A stretch of DNA of 64,000 nt from Chamaecyparis obtusa (taxonomy: Eukaryota > Streptophyta > Pinopsida > Cupressales > Cupressaceae), in contig BSBK01009266.1 of assembly GCA_027943335.1 (NCBI GenBank), forward strand, positions 172,935 to 236,934, in the 5' to 3' direction. Under the pieces are notes generated by a model. It did not search any database, was not told the origin of the DNA, and worked only from the letters and a program-made list of their open reading frames with translations. Made by a program: the position numbers and the translations under genes. Positions 33,954 through 46,029 of the stretch are shown here, in pieces; the stretch's first letter is position 1; each line of letters begins with the position of its first letter.

Positions 33954-34870
33954 TCTCTAGTAGTCCTGCAGATCTACAAGAAATTTTGGATAAGTATTCC
34001 ACTGTATTTGCTGAACCTACGGGCTTGCCACCATCTTGCCCAGAGGACCACCGTATTCAGCTCCTTCCTGGTAGCGTCCCACCCAATATCAGGCCCTACC
34101 ACTACCCCTTTCATCAAAAGACTGAAATTGAGATGCTTGTTCATGATTTACTGAAGCAAGGTATTATTCGCCCTAGTACTAGTTCTTTTTCATCTCCAGT
34201 TATACTGGTCCGCAAAAAAGATGGTTCTTGGTGACTCTGCGTTGATTTTCGAGCCCTTAATAATATCACCATAAAAGATAAGTTTCCCATTCCAATTGTT
34301 GATGAACTTCTTGATGAGCTTCATGGCACTCATTTTTTCTCAAAGTTGGATCTTTGTTCTAGGTATCATCAAATTAGGGTCAATGAGGAGGATATTCCTA
34401 AAACAACCTTCCGCACACATGATGGTCACTATGAATTTTTAGTCATGCCCTTTGGCCTCACTAATACTCCTTCAACATTTCAGGCAGTGATTAATAAAAT
34501 ATTTCGGCCCTACTTCAGAAAATTCATTCTGGTCTTCTTTGATGATATTCTCATCTATAGAAAAACTTGGGCTGAGCATCTCCATCAGCTGGAACTCGTC
34601 CTGCAACTTCTATCTGATCATCAACTTTGTGTGAAAATGTCAAAATGTGTGTTTGGCCAGAAGGAAGTGGAGTATCTTGGGCATATTGTTGCACACCATA
34701 GGGTTCGGGTGGATCCTACCAAAATAGATGCCATGAAAAATTGGCCGCATCCTCAAACTCTCAAGAGCCTTCGAGGTTTTTTGGGTCTGACTGGCTATTA
34801 CCGGAAGTTTGTCAAGAATTATGGGAAGATTGCAGCACCATTGACAGCTATGTTAAAAAAGGATGCTTTT
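33865..34870 (+). pseudogene. Element D reverse transcriptase
   Basis: Linker with ILDKYSTVFAEPTGLPPS, fingers with DLLKQGIIRPSTSSFSSPV, LVRKKDGSW (then a TGA where CVDFRALN follows), palm with FSKLDLCSRYHQIRV, MPFGLTNTPSTFQ and the catalytic FFDDILIY (Phe for Tyr, common in this group). Thumb with LRGFLGLTGYYRKFVKNYGKI. One stop (34232-34234) in about 1 kb. Confidence 0.93.
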
Positions 34871-35330
34871 ACCTGGACCCAGGTTGCTGAGAATGTATTT
34901 GCACAACTGAAACAAGCTATGTGTAGTACACCTATTCTTGCTATGTCAGATTTTTCTAAGCCCTTTACTATTGAGAGTGATGCTTGTGGCAATGGACTGG
35001 GTGCTGTTCTCCTTCAAGATGACCATCCTATTGCATTCACTAGCAAAGCTCTTTCTGGTAAGAATCTAGCCTTATCTACATATCAAAAAGAAATGATGGC
35101 TATTTTGCATGCTGTACAGAAGTGGCGACCATACCTCCTTGGGAGTCATTTTTGCATCAAGACTGATCACCAAAGTTTGAAATACTTCCTGGAACAACTA
35201 GTATCCTCCCCTGCATAATAGAAATGGGTCAGCAAACTCATGGGGTATGATTATGAGATCACCTACAAGAAGGGTAATGACAATATTGTGGCTGATGCTC
35301 TTTCCTACACATTTGCTGATCAAGCTTCAC
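34871..35330 (+). pseudogene. Element D RNase H
   Basis: Ordinary gypsy RNase H with catalytic Asp in ESDACGNGLGAVL and KTDHQSLKYF, Glu in the YQKEMMAI stretch, ending NIVADALS. Two adjacent stops (TAA TAG, 35216-35221) replace the usual Gln-Gln pair. No extra RNase H domain is found in D. Confidence 0.92.
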
Positions 35331-36560
35331 TTTCAGCTATTTCTATGCCAATCCCAAATTGGTTAGAATTTGTTCAAAAGGGCTATGTCAGTGACCCCTC
35401 TTTATCTCAGATCATTCACCAGTTGGCCAATAATCCTTCTATGGTACCACATTATTCATGGGATGGTGCTTCTCTCTGCTATAAGGGGTGTCTAGTGCTT
35501 CCTCAAAATCCAGATTTGCAACAGGCTGTCTTTTATGAACTCCATGCTTCTCCTTCGGTAGGACATTCTAGGTTTCTCAAGACTTATGAGCGGGCAAGGC
35601 AAAATTTTTTTTGGAAAGGAATGAAACAGATGATTCAATAGATGGTGGCTGAATGCGATACATGCCAACACCACAAGGCTGAAACGACCCTCCTTCCTGG
35701 TTTATTGGAACCCTTGCCCATCCCTACATGGATTTGGACTGATATTTCTATGGATTTCATCGAAGGGCTTCCTAAATCTGGTGGCAAAACATTGATTTTG
35801 GTTGTGGTTGATCGTCTCTCCAAATATAGTCATTTTTGTGCCCTCAGCCACCCCTATACTACCTCCTCAGTTGCACAGATCTTCATGGACCAGATCTTTC
35901 GTCTACATGGCCTCCCTTCTTCCATTGTCTCTGACCGTGATGCAGCTTTTACCAGTCATTTTTGGACAGCATTGTTTCAGCAAGTTGGTACCAAACTGAA
36001 GATGAGTTCGGGTTATCACCCACAAACTGATGGTTAGACCGAAATCATCAACAAATGTTTGGAAACTTATCTTCGCTGCTTCACTTCTAAACAGCAACAT
36101 CAGTGGGCCAAGTGGCTTCCTCTTGCAGAATGGTGGTACAATACCTCTTACCATATGACATCTAAAATGACTCTCTATGAAGCAGTTTATGGGAAGGTAC
36201 CCCCAGTACTCCTTCCCTACACTCCCAGTAGTTCACCAGTTCAGGCAGTTGACACAGTTCTCTGCACCAGGGATCAGATTCTTCACACTTTACAGGATAA
36301 TCTTCACATAGCCCGCAATCGCATGAAACAACAAGCAGATCAACACCATTCTGAGCACTCTTTTCAAGTTGGGGATATGGTTTTTCTTCGTCTTCAACCA
36401 TACAAGCAATCCTCCCTGAAGCTTAAAGGGCGTCATAAGTTGGCCCCCAAATTTTATGGGCCATATAAAGTTCTGTAGAAGATTGGTTCAGTTGCTTACA
36501 AACTAGAACTTCCTCCTTCTTCTTACATTCATCCAGTATTTCATGTTTCTTGTCTCAAGC
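35331..36560 (+). pseudogene. Element D integrase
   Basis: Zinc-binding N-terminus (LHASPSVGHSRFLKTY, CDTCQHH), complete. Core: SMDFIEGLPKSGG (Asp), IVSDRDAAFTSHFW (Asp), and TEIIN (Glu), so D,D,E is complete. TAG stops at 35639, 36035 and 36476 each fall where family members carry Gln. C-terminal part: FQVGDMVFLRLQPYKQ, KLAPKFYGPYKVL. Confidence 0.93.
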
Positions 36561-36784
36561 AAGTTCTTGGCACTAACATCAAAGCACAGACTACTCTACC
36601 TGAATTGGATAAGGAAGGATCCATTATTTTGGAGCCTGAGGCAATCCTTGACTGGCGCACTCGTCAGCTTCGCTCTCGCTCTATCTCTGAGGTATTGATT
36701 CAGTGGCATGGCATGCACCCAGAGGATGCTACATGGGAACCCCTTCTTTAGATTCAGCAACAATTTCCACACCTTAAGCTTTGA
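36561..36784 (+). pseudogene. Element D chromodomain
   Basis: AILDWRTRQLRSRSISEVLI, then QWHGMHPEDATWEPL and QQFPHLKL, matches the chromodomain of plant chromoviruses: a strand with the ILDxR start, the VxW aromatic and the DATWE turn. The domain is thought to guide integration. Ends with TGA at about 36782. The purine tract GAGGGGGAGGGGA (36802-36814) lies directly before the 3' LTR. Confidence 0.88.
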
Positions 36785-36814
36785 GGACAAAGCTTTTTTT
36801 TGAGGGGGAGGGGA

Positions 36815-37132
36815 TGTTAGGAACCTGTGTGTTCTTTTTGTTTATTCTATTAGTGTAGTGTTGTTGGACGCATATGCTTTGTAAGTCATCCTGTTAGTTT
36901 ATTTTATTATCCCACATGCATAGGTAGTATTACTTTTCTAGATCGCACTTAGTATATAAGTGGGTGTTGAGTCCTTTGTTGGTACCGAAGAGTTTATTGT
37001 ATTGAGCTTGCTCAAAGGAGGTTACCCCCTCGAAGTGGCCCGTGATCAATAGATTCACTCTGAGTTCTACTTTGCTCTATATTTCTGTTATTTCCTGTAT
37101 GTTCATTATAGTGTTTCTGGAGGTTCCTCACA
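36815..37132 (+). repeat. 3' LTR of element D
   Basis: 318 bp, 10 differences by eye from the 5' copy, followed by TATTA. Confidence 0.95.
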
Positions 37133-38081
37133 TATTAGGAGTCAAGGAACAAAGAGGGCTCACTGCCTAAAGAAGGTTAAATCCACCTTTAGAACTCACT
37201 AGTTCACAACAGGTGTATATGAACAAATACATAATCTTTTCAAACTATTTGTGATAAATTGTCTTTTCTTGATTAGTTCCAATGAATTTCACTAGTAAAC
37301 CTCTTGTCTACATATAGTAGACACAAGCTTTCAGCTTTCACAACCTCTCTATATCACATATATTCCATCTATATCTTTTCCAAAGAAAAGACTCTACATA
37401 TATACCTTATTACATTTTCGCATGATTAGGTCCGCCCATGAGGCTTTCCTAATATACAAATGATTACATAAAATCTTCCTAAGATGCACACAGTATCTAA
37501 AACAAGTATATAATGATTACAATACAACAATTAAGGATCAACATCCTTAATTCATGTTTTCCAAATAAAACACATGCTTCCTTTCCTGAGTCGGCTTCTA
37601 AATAAACCATTTCTAGAACATATGCCATAGATGACATCACCAATCACTCTGTACCTTGCACTGACCAATGAACATCCTTTAGTACCCTATCTTTCATCCT
37701 TCAAGCTCACATACCTTGAATCCAAGTCTTTTGGAAGATATACCAAAAACCCAAAGACTAATTCTGTCAATTGTCACTGTCACAATCCATTGACCAGTCT
37801 TCATTAAACCATCTATATCTCTTGCAATATGAAACATCTAAAGATGCGATCTCAGATATAAGATCACAACATCCATCGCAACTCTTGTCCAACTTCATAG
37901 AATCTAAAACATCTATGTAGTGTCCGTACACTATAATGACTTGCCTGGTCTTCTCTTAGAAACATATGTTGACATCAGTGACAAAATACAAATGACAACA
38001 ATATGAATGCCCATTTAGTAATGTAGTGATTAAACATATTTAATGCCTCAATCACCACCCATGCATTAGCAATATCCAACA

Positions 38082-40960
38082 AACCTAACCTTAACTCTAA
38101 CCATAATTGTTCTTCAACCATAATATTAATTAAACTACAACTATATCACTAATTGAACCCTAACAATAATTTTATCCTGACTATAACCATTGTCTTAAAT
38201 CTAACCCTAATATCTACCCTAACCAAACCCTAATATAAATCCTAACAAAATCCTAATCTAAATTCTAACTAAAGTGTAATAAGAACCTTAAACTTAGTCC
38301 TAACTTTAGTCATAATTATAATTGTAATGATAATTCTAACTCTCACCCTAATAACACCCTAGCCCAAACCCTAATCCTAAATAGGATATAAACCCTAACC
38401 CTAACCATATTACCCATTCCTAATCCTAAACAAAATCCTAATCATAATCCTAATCCCAATTAGAAACCTAATCCTAATCCTAATCTTAATCCTAACCCTA
38501 TCCTAAAACTAACCCTAAAATGTCTCCCTCAGTACAATCTTAACCATAACCCTAAATACTAAACCATGATCCTAATTCTAACAGTAAAAAAACCCTAACC
38601 CTAACAAATTCCTAACCCTAACCATAATTCCCTAACCCTAAAAACCTTAACCCTAACCATAATACCCTAACCTTAATCTTAACCATACCATAGATCTGAA
38701 ATGTTAAACCCTAATCATAAATTTAATTGCTAAACCCTAATTCTAAATGTTAAACCCTAAATCCTAAATCTTAAGCTAAACCATAAACCTAAATGGTAAA
38801 CCCTCATCATAAATGTTAAACCATGGACCTAAATGCTAACCCATAGAGATACTAAATTATAATCACAACATGAACCTTCAATATGACTATAACTCTAACC
38901 TTGTCATGCATATAAACCTTTATCCCAACCCTAAACCAAATACTAACTAGTATGTAAACAATAACACTAATGATAATCTTAATCCTAAACCCTAAATCAT
39001 AACCCTATTCAAAATCACAACCCTAACCATAATAAGAACTGTGATCTAAATCCTCAATTCAACCATAATCGTAAACCTTAGCCTCGACCTAAATTTTCTA
39101 AACCCTAATCCGAACATGAACCCTAAAAATAACCATAGCCTAAACCATTCTATGGACTTAAAACTTTATCCTAACCCTTACCCTAATACTAACCATGATG
39201 TAAACCGTAACCATAATGATAATCGTAATCCTAAGCCCTAATCTCAACTATAATCAAAATTCCTACCCTGACCCTAATACTAACCATGATGATAATCCTT
39301 ATCCTAAGCTCTAATCCATAATACCAACCCTAATAAATACCCCAATCTTAACCATAATACTAATCATGATCTAAGCCCTCATTCTAACCATAATCCTAAG
39401 GTTAACCCTAGTATCAACTCTAACTCTAACCCTAACCCTATACCATAACCATAATCAAAATCCTAATCTAACCATAATAATACCATAATGTATGTCCTTA
39501 CCCTAACCATAATCCTAACCTTAAATCATGTACCCTAATCCTAACCCTAACCCTAACCGAAAACCTTGATCATAAGTGTAATTGTAACCATAAACCTAAC
39601 TCTAATCCTGTTAATTGAATCCTAAATCTAACCCAAAATATGAACTATAACAATAATCATAACCCTACCCCTAAGCATAATCCAAAATCCAACCTTCATC
39701 ATAAGTCTAACCATAATTCTAATTGCAAACCTTAAAAAAATTCTAACCCTAACCATAAACCTAACCCTAACGTTAAACCTTAGCATCGAATCATAAATGT
39801 AACTATAACCATAACCAGAATGCTAAACCACAACCCTAACCATAATCATACTAATTAAATGTTGAACCCTAATCATAAATGCTAAAATATAATTATAAAT
39901 GGTAAACCACATCATAACCATAATTCTAATCTCAACATTTATCCTAATCTTGAGCCCAACAATAACCCAAACCATATCCCTATGTTTAATACTAAACCTT
40001 TATCCTAACACTAACCCTAATACAAACTATTATGTAAATGCTAACCCTGATGATAACCCTAATCCTCAGCCCTAATTTAAACTGCGATCGAAATCCTAAC
40101 CCTAACCATGATGTAGACCCTAACCATGACAATAATCCTAATCCTAAGCCCTAATTCCAACCCTAATCAAAATACCAACCCTAACCATAATACTAACCAT
40201 GATGTAAACCCTAACGCTAACAATAATCCTAATCCTAAGTTGTAATATCAATCATAATACTATCTACAATGTATGTCCTTACCATAACCATAATCCTAAC
40301 CTTAAACACTATACCCTAATCCGAATTCTAAACCTTGATTATAACCATAATTGTAACCAGAAACCTAATTCTAACCCTACTAATAATCTTAAATCTAAGG
40401 CCCTAAATATTATCTATAACAATAATCATAACTCTAACCTTGACCATAATCCAAAGCCTAACCGTAATCCTAAGTCTAACCATAATTCTAACCCTAACCC
40501 TAAACAAAATTCTAACCCTAACATTAAACCTTAACACCAAATCCTAAATGTAACTATAATCCTAACCATAAGCCTAAACCCTAACGCTAACGATAATCAT
40601 ACTCATTGAATACTAAACCCTAATCATAAATGCTAAAATATAATTGTAAATGGTAACCATAATCGTAATAGTAATTATAATCTTATCCTTAATCCTAATC
40701 TTCACCCTAATACTAACCGAAACCATAAACCTAAACCAAATCCTGATCATAATTCTAATCTTAACTTTAATCCTAATCCTTACCCTAACACTAACCCAAA
40801 CTATAGCCCTAGGTTTAAGATTGACCCTAATACTAACCCAAACCATAGCCCTTTGTTTAACACTAACCCTATTTACATTGATGAACCTAATTGTTAGCAT
40901 AACACTAATCTTTACCATAACCCTACCACTAACCTTAACCATATATTAGAACTAACCATA
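38082..40960. repeat. Degenerate telomere-like repeat tract (CCCTAA/CCTAAC-rich)
   Basis: About 2.9 kb of near-continuous variants of CCCTAA on the plus strand, with CCATAA, CCTAAT and AACCTTA forms. Short runs of perfect hexamers occur (near 38591 and 39543), together with AAACCCTAA words compatible with the plant heptamer. Orientation is constant, so it derives from one tract. The long frames at 40613-40949 on both strands are low-complexity readings and not genes. Confidence 0.92.
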
Positions 40961-41031
40961 AAAGTAACCCTTACATCATCTATTTAAAAAATAAAAATTA
41001 GTAAATGTCTTCCATATTGTACCACGACTGC

Positions 41032-41198
41032 TACTAGCTTATACATACCTATATATATAATACGTTGAGAGTAATCCTTCTCGAGGCACCTATTTTCATC
41101 AACCCTAACCTACACAACCCTTGCAATTTGATGAGAATATGTTCCTCGAGAAGGATTAATCTCGGCGTATTATATATATAGGTATATATAAGCTAGTA
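41032..41198. repeat. Long hairpin (71-nt arms, 25-nt loop)
   Basis: Left arm 41032-41102 and right arm 41128-41198 pair almost completely, from TACTAGCTTATA at the outer end through CTCGAGG to TTTTCATCAA at the inner end. The loop contains CCCTAACC, as in the flanking telomere-like tract. It could be a small foldback element or give a hairpin RNA. No clear target duplication. Confidence 0.85.
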
Positions 41199-42178
41199 TA
41201 TATCTCTTAGTAAGCGAGTCCTATATTTACTGCCATTGATCTAGATATTTTTTGCGGACGTATGCATTTAATACGATTGGTTGAAATTAAGTTTACGGAA
41301 AAGATTATTGGTGTATTTTGTTTTAATGAAACTATTTGATCCTACTCCCCTATAGTTTGACCTTCACGTTGTACCTCAAAGGTCTGCAATATGTCACTCT
41401 TGACGAGATTTTAACTTTATTTTTCTGTCTTTCAAAAGTTCATATTTGCATCTAATAAAAGATGTACAAGATCCATAATTATAGTAAATAGACCGATTAA
41501 AAGACTAGAATATAAAAACTATCTTTGTAGTTGAGGGGCCACGGAAATAGTTAACCAGGATGAGACATAAAGAGTTTGCTAGATATATAATGAAAAAAAA
41601 AGCAAAATAGTGTTCGAAAGAAAAACTATTCGAGGAGTATAAAAAGCATGGGAGAGGGAAAATGAACTACTATCATTATTGTTGTACATGGGAGGAAGAA
41701 GGGAGGACTCGAGAGGAAAAAGTAGCGGGAACGTTTAACTAGACGTCGTCCACACCAACTGAGATGTTCTAGAAGGACATCTTTGTTTATAATGCAGTAG
41801 ACAGCTCTCTAGTGAACAAAGGGGAAATAGTCGTCACCCAGTCAACTTTGTTGCACTAGAAATGAACCTTGGAATTAAACATTATTGGACAAGTCCCTAT
41901 ACAAAATAGTCTGAAGAAAGATTGGTTAAAAGAACTATGGAGAAGCAGAGGAGTGGAAAAACTAAAGTAGAGAGAAAAAGTGACATATAAAAACATAATG
42001 ATAACAATAAAATGATTTATATTTTGTATATTTTAGAAGTATACCAAGCTAATAGAAATCGAGAAATGTTTCCCTTCTTTCCAAATTATAAACAAAAAAA
42101 ACTAGAGGTGCCTTATTGCTTGCTGTGCTCAAATGGTTGTTGAAGAACTTACAAATATAAATATGTTCACAAAGGTGC
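41199..42178. other. AT-rich stretch without recognised content
   Basis: No domain, LTR end or tandem repeat recognised. It could include the decayed interior of the copia relic whose primer-site-like sequence is at 42179-42190. Confidence 0.4.
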
Positions 42179-42950
42179 TCTGATATCATGTAAAGATTTT
42201 AGAACTACTCTAAAATCTGAAATCTCAAACAGTCAAAACAAAAAAAAAAAAAACTAAAAAGAAACTAAATTTTGGGAAAAAAGGGCAAAAACATAAAGCT
42301 TTCAAACTCTGATTTTCCTAATCACTGAGAACGTACAGAAGAACACAATAAATGGAGACATCACACAGCTAGAGGCACGCAAGATTTATTTCTTACTTTG
42401 AATTAAAATTTGGAAAAAAATAAAAAAAATAAACAATGACTGATTACAAACTAATTTGCGCACTTAGAGCTTCATAGAGATCTTACAAACTACCTAGACC
42501 TGTCACTACTCAATAGATAAAATACACAATTGTTTTTGTTATAAAATTATCTAAATCACATAGACTACACTTCTTTTTACTGCATACACTCATAGTTAAA
42601 ATCTGAAAACATTCTTCCCTTTTTGTCATTTGTTATAGACAAGATTTTTTCCTCGAAATTCAGAATCCAAACTTACAGGAGCTACAAATATTGAATTTTC
42701 CATCAAAAAGTGACTACTAGGGCTGCATATACTCTGCAATGTCAGGAGTGAACAAAGGATTCCAATCTCCAAGATCTACACAACTCTGCGGAGCATTTAC
42801 TCAATCTGATAGCTCCTAACTGGTAGGTTAAAATATTAGAGGCTCAGACAAAATCAATTTTATATATTTTTCACCGTTCCCCATTTGTCTTGAGTCAATA
42901 AATAGGATCATGTCTAATCCACATCAATTATACCTAGATTTCCTCTTAAA
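42179..42950 (-). repeat. Decayed copia LTR with primer-site relic
   Basis: GCTCTGATATCA (42179-42190) is one base from the reverse complement of the Met-tRNA primer site and is followed by TGTAAAG, the expected end of a minus-strand LTR (read CTTTACA). The LTR's other limit is unclear. Sequence near 42620 (CCCTTTTTGTCA) resembles the purine-tract region that precedes a 3' LTR in many copia elements, so the LTR may span about 42191-42610. Confidence 0.5.
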
Positions 42951-43440
42951 CACTCAAAACATTTCATATCTGACAGCTTGGTGAAAATGTCTACTAGTTG
43001 CTACTCAGACCTACAAAACTTCATTTTAATTTTACTATTATCAACCAATTGTTTGATAAAATGATATTTGATTTCAATGTGTTTGCTTCTTCCATGAAAT
43101 ACAAGATTTTTTGACAATACCACTAAGGAAATATTCTCACAATAAATTATAGTTCCATCAACTTTTTCTTCCTTCAAATTTGTCAAGATCCTTCTCGACC
43201 AAATAGAAAGTAACGTGTTGTTGCATTTATTGCTACATAATCAGCCATAGTTGTAGATAGAGAAGTTATGGGTTTATTCTTCGAAGCCCATGATATTTCA
43301 CCCAAACCCATATGAAAAACATATCCAAAAGCTCTCAAAATACTAAATCCTTTGGTACCATTCATATACCTCTGGATTCTCTTACTTGGTTACCAATGGA
43401 AGTGTTTTGGAGCCTCCATTGATCTATAAATTAAGATTTT
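42915..43440 (-). pseudogene. Ty1-copia RNase H and polyprotein C-terminus (relic)
   Basis: Read leftward from 43440: MEAPKHFHW, KRIQRYMNGTKGFSIL, GYVFHMGLGEISWASKNK, LSTTMADYVAI, then IIYCENISLVVLSKN, VFHGRSKHIEIKYHFI and DIFTKLSDMKCFECLRG. These are the consecutive copia RNase H motifs up to the polyprotein end. Stops and one frame change interrupt it; LSTxEAEY reads LSTTMADY, so the catalytic Glu is lost. It is a different copia family from K as far as visible, with no overlap to compare. Confidence 0.85.
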
Positions 43441-46010
43441 TGTATGCACTATACTAGCACATAATTTAGGATGGCAATCATGAGTATGACAATTACGTTT
43501 TCTTTTTCTTTAAATTTCGTTTCGATTGGGATCAATCAATTTTGGTCCCTTTTGTTCTCTATGAGGAAGAATAGAAGGAATCACACTAGGTTGAGATATA
43601 GCACATGAGTGATGCAAGAGAATCTTGGTTTTCTTGGAAAACTTATATCAACCAAAACTAATTTTTTTCCTATTACCTTTTCACTAAGTTTCTTTTAGAA
43701 TTTTTTTCAATTTGGATAAATTATTGTTGGACACCTTATGGAGTGTTCCTAACATCATGTTTTACCTTTACCTAGGTTTGCACCTTGATATTTTTCTTCA
43801 TGTATTAGATATCTTTAATTATGGTAGGACTTCACTATTCTTCACGTTTTCGGGCTAGTTTACTTTTTCAGATATTGTAAAGGTTTTTCTTGATTGGTAA
43901 ATCTTCCTAGTCATATCACAACGTTTCTATACCTTTAACCAACCTACTTGTGGGTTCACATACTATGTTTCATTTATTTGAGAGAGATTCTTATGATTTA
44001 TTTATTATCACTTGATCAAGACCTTCCTTTTCTAGAAATATATAACATCTTCATCCATGATCCACACCTCCATTCTACCCTAATTTGTCACCTTATATAA
44101 AGAACTAGGTCGCTAAACTATAATTAAACTTATTTTCAAATCATCATGCTAAATCTCATGTTTAGATCCATCTATGACTGTTAAATAAATCAAAGGGAAA
44201 ACTCTTAAAAACCATCTTAATATCATAAATCTCTTAGATTTCATGGTTCACCACTTGTGCAACACAATTTACCAACCTAGTGAACAAAGAACAAGAATAA
44301 TAATAAAAATACTATTATTGACTAAAAATTACACCAATTTAATTTTTCTAATCCATATGTATCACTAACTTATAAAGAACATACTTTAATAAAATCTTAT
44401 AGAATCATGATAATCACTCATCTACACAAATCCGTTACAACCATTGTATTTTCCAAACCCTTTTTCACATGTTCCTCAAGAACATTGTCACAAACCTCTG
44501 TGAGAAAAAAAAATGCCAAGTAGACCTCTTAAGTACTGATCCTTTTATTTGAGGACACCTTAACATGTCCCAAAAAACTCCAAAGTGCATTCCAAAAAAT
44601 TCCAACTTGATTGAGTATACTGGACCTTTTTGGTTTTTCTATCAACACTATTTGTCATTGTGTATACTAGTCACAAACTCTAACCTTGAATTGTTTTCAA
44701 ATCTTCATGATATCCTCTAAAACTTGGAGTGAACTAAGTATTTAACTTCATTAGAAATACCCCTCGTGTGTTACTTGATATTTTTAATACCCAAAGCTCG
44801 CCAGACCTCTGAACATCGTGTTCCACTTGCTAACATGTAAAAGTTAAGTTAGCGTCAAACAAATATGTATTGTAATCAATTCCCATGAATTATTCTTATA
44901 TGCTAACATCCTTTTGACACCTTTGATGTGTTGAAATCAATGGAAATACATCCAACACGCCCAAATGTCAACAATCTCTTCCTTTGGCATTGACGACAAT
45001 ACGTGATGGGAAAAACATAGTAATGCAATATGAAACTAGCAGTCTCCCCTTTGAGACAAACCATCCATGATATCTTTCAAAGTCTCTCTAACTTATCTTC
45101 CAAATAGATTTGATCCCCTATAAGAAAGATTCCTTTGGTTCCAATCTTATGACATACTATTATCTCCATTGATTTTTTTCCCGAGGATGTATGTCAGTCA
45201 TCTTCTTCTTTCTTATGTGGAAGTATATAAACTTTATTATCTCTTCTAATATCTCATTTGATCTACTTCTTTGCACTATTCAAGCTCATTTGTCCTTATT
45301 TCACATACACCTCTAAGTCATCAAAACATGGATCGCATATTGTTAGATCATGATCATTTATTTTGTAAAATTTGAGACATAGATATCATTTTTTTTAGTA
45401 GACTTGTTTGTGTCCAATTTATTAAAAATAAGGCATTTACCTATAAAATTCTTATCCTTCTTTGATGTTTTTGTGGTATTCTTCTTCTTCCTCTTCTTTT
45501 CTTATTTTACGTTATCTTGACGAGATTTTGAGAATACTCCTTTCACTAATCCAATGCCACTATTATTTATTGATCTCTTTGAATTATAAATGCTCATATT
45601 TGGGCTAAGATAATATTGAGCTTATCATTTAGATCAGGTGCCATTCTAAGCTCTTCGTCCATGGATTGAACCCACTCATCATCTATACAATCTTTGTATA
45701 CTATTCTCACCTCAATTTCAAAAACTAGGAAGATATGATCTTCAATAATTCTCTCATATCGTGAGTTGAAATTTTATTCATCTAATTTTTTATTTTCTCT
45801 CTCCTTAATTTTCTTGATATATACTCCTTTTGATGTTGAAAATTAATGTTGACACAATTTTCAAATCCCTTTTCACTTACTACCATATTTGTATTTATCG
45901 TCACTTCCTTTTGAATTACTAACTCTTTTGGATAATTTTTTTTTTATTCTTATCATAAATGTTGACTCTAAAATATGTATTTACACTTGGGAGGTCCCAC
46001 TTTCAGGGAT
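43441..46010. other. AT-rich intergenic stretch
   Basis: No protein domain recognised. Near 44985, CTTCCTTTGGCATTGACGAC resembles a motif often found just before copia 3' LTRs (read on the minus strand), so it may include further old copia debris. Confidence 0.4.
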
Positions 46011-46029
46011 GAATAAATTTTGGTCTAAT

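Larger units (their letters stand above)
31708..37132 (+). mobile_element. Ty3-gypsy chromovirus D (Reina-like), inserted in K's LTR
   Basis: 5425-bp element with 318-bp LTRs (31708-32025 and 36815-37132), both TGTTAGGAAC...CCTCACA. Target duplication TATTA is exact (31703-31707 and 37133-37137). Order: primer site, leader, gag, protease, reverse transcriptase, RNase H, integrase, chromodomain. Short LTRs, compact size and the chromodomain end suit the Reina group; this is judged by structure, not by a tree. I counted 10 differences between the two LTRs (about 3%), 8 of them transitions, so D looks the youngest of the nest. Confidence 0.95.
21411..38081 (-). mobile_element. Ty1-copia element K, interrupted by A, C and D
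   Basis: Minus-strand copia element. Its 5' LTR is at 31407-31707 plus 37138-38081, the primer site at 31393-31404, the leader is split by C, and the polyprotein runs leftward from about 24230 to the junction with A at 21411, where it stops inside the reverse transcriptase. The continuation should lie left of the window beyond element A. It is the oldest of the nest, since A, C and D all sit inside it. The right flank after the LTR (AACCT...) is telomere-like repeat; its target duplication cannot be tested because the left end is absent. Confidence 0.9.
31407..38081 (-). repeat. 5' LTR of element K, split by element D
   Basis: On the minus strand the LTR starts TGTTGGATATTGC at 38081 and ends next to the primer site at 31407, where the terminal CA reads TA on the element strand. 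Without D (31708-37132) and one copy of TATTA it would be about 1245 bp. The left piece contains AAGAGGGGGGGTGAATCAG, a phrase I associate with copia LTRs of several plants. No second copy is in the window, so the ends rest on the primer site and the TG start. Confidence 0.82.

Noticed and set aside
40613..40949. Open frames on both strands (about 100 residues) in the telomere-like tract
   Set aside because: Low-complexity Ile/Thr/Leu and Val/Arg readings of a repeat.
44900..45100. Further copia element at 44.9-45.8 kb
   Set aside because: Only a short purine-tract-like phrase (CTTCCTTTGGCATTGACGAC); no domain or LTR pair.
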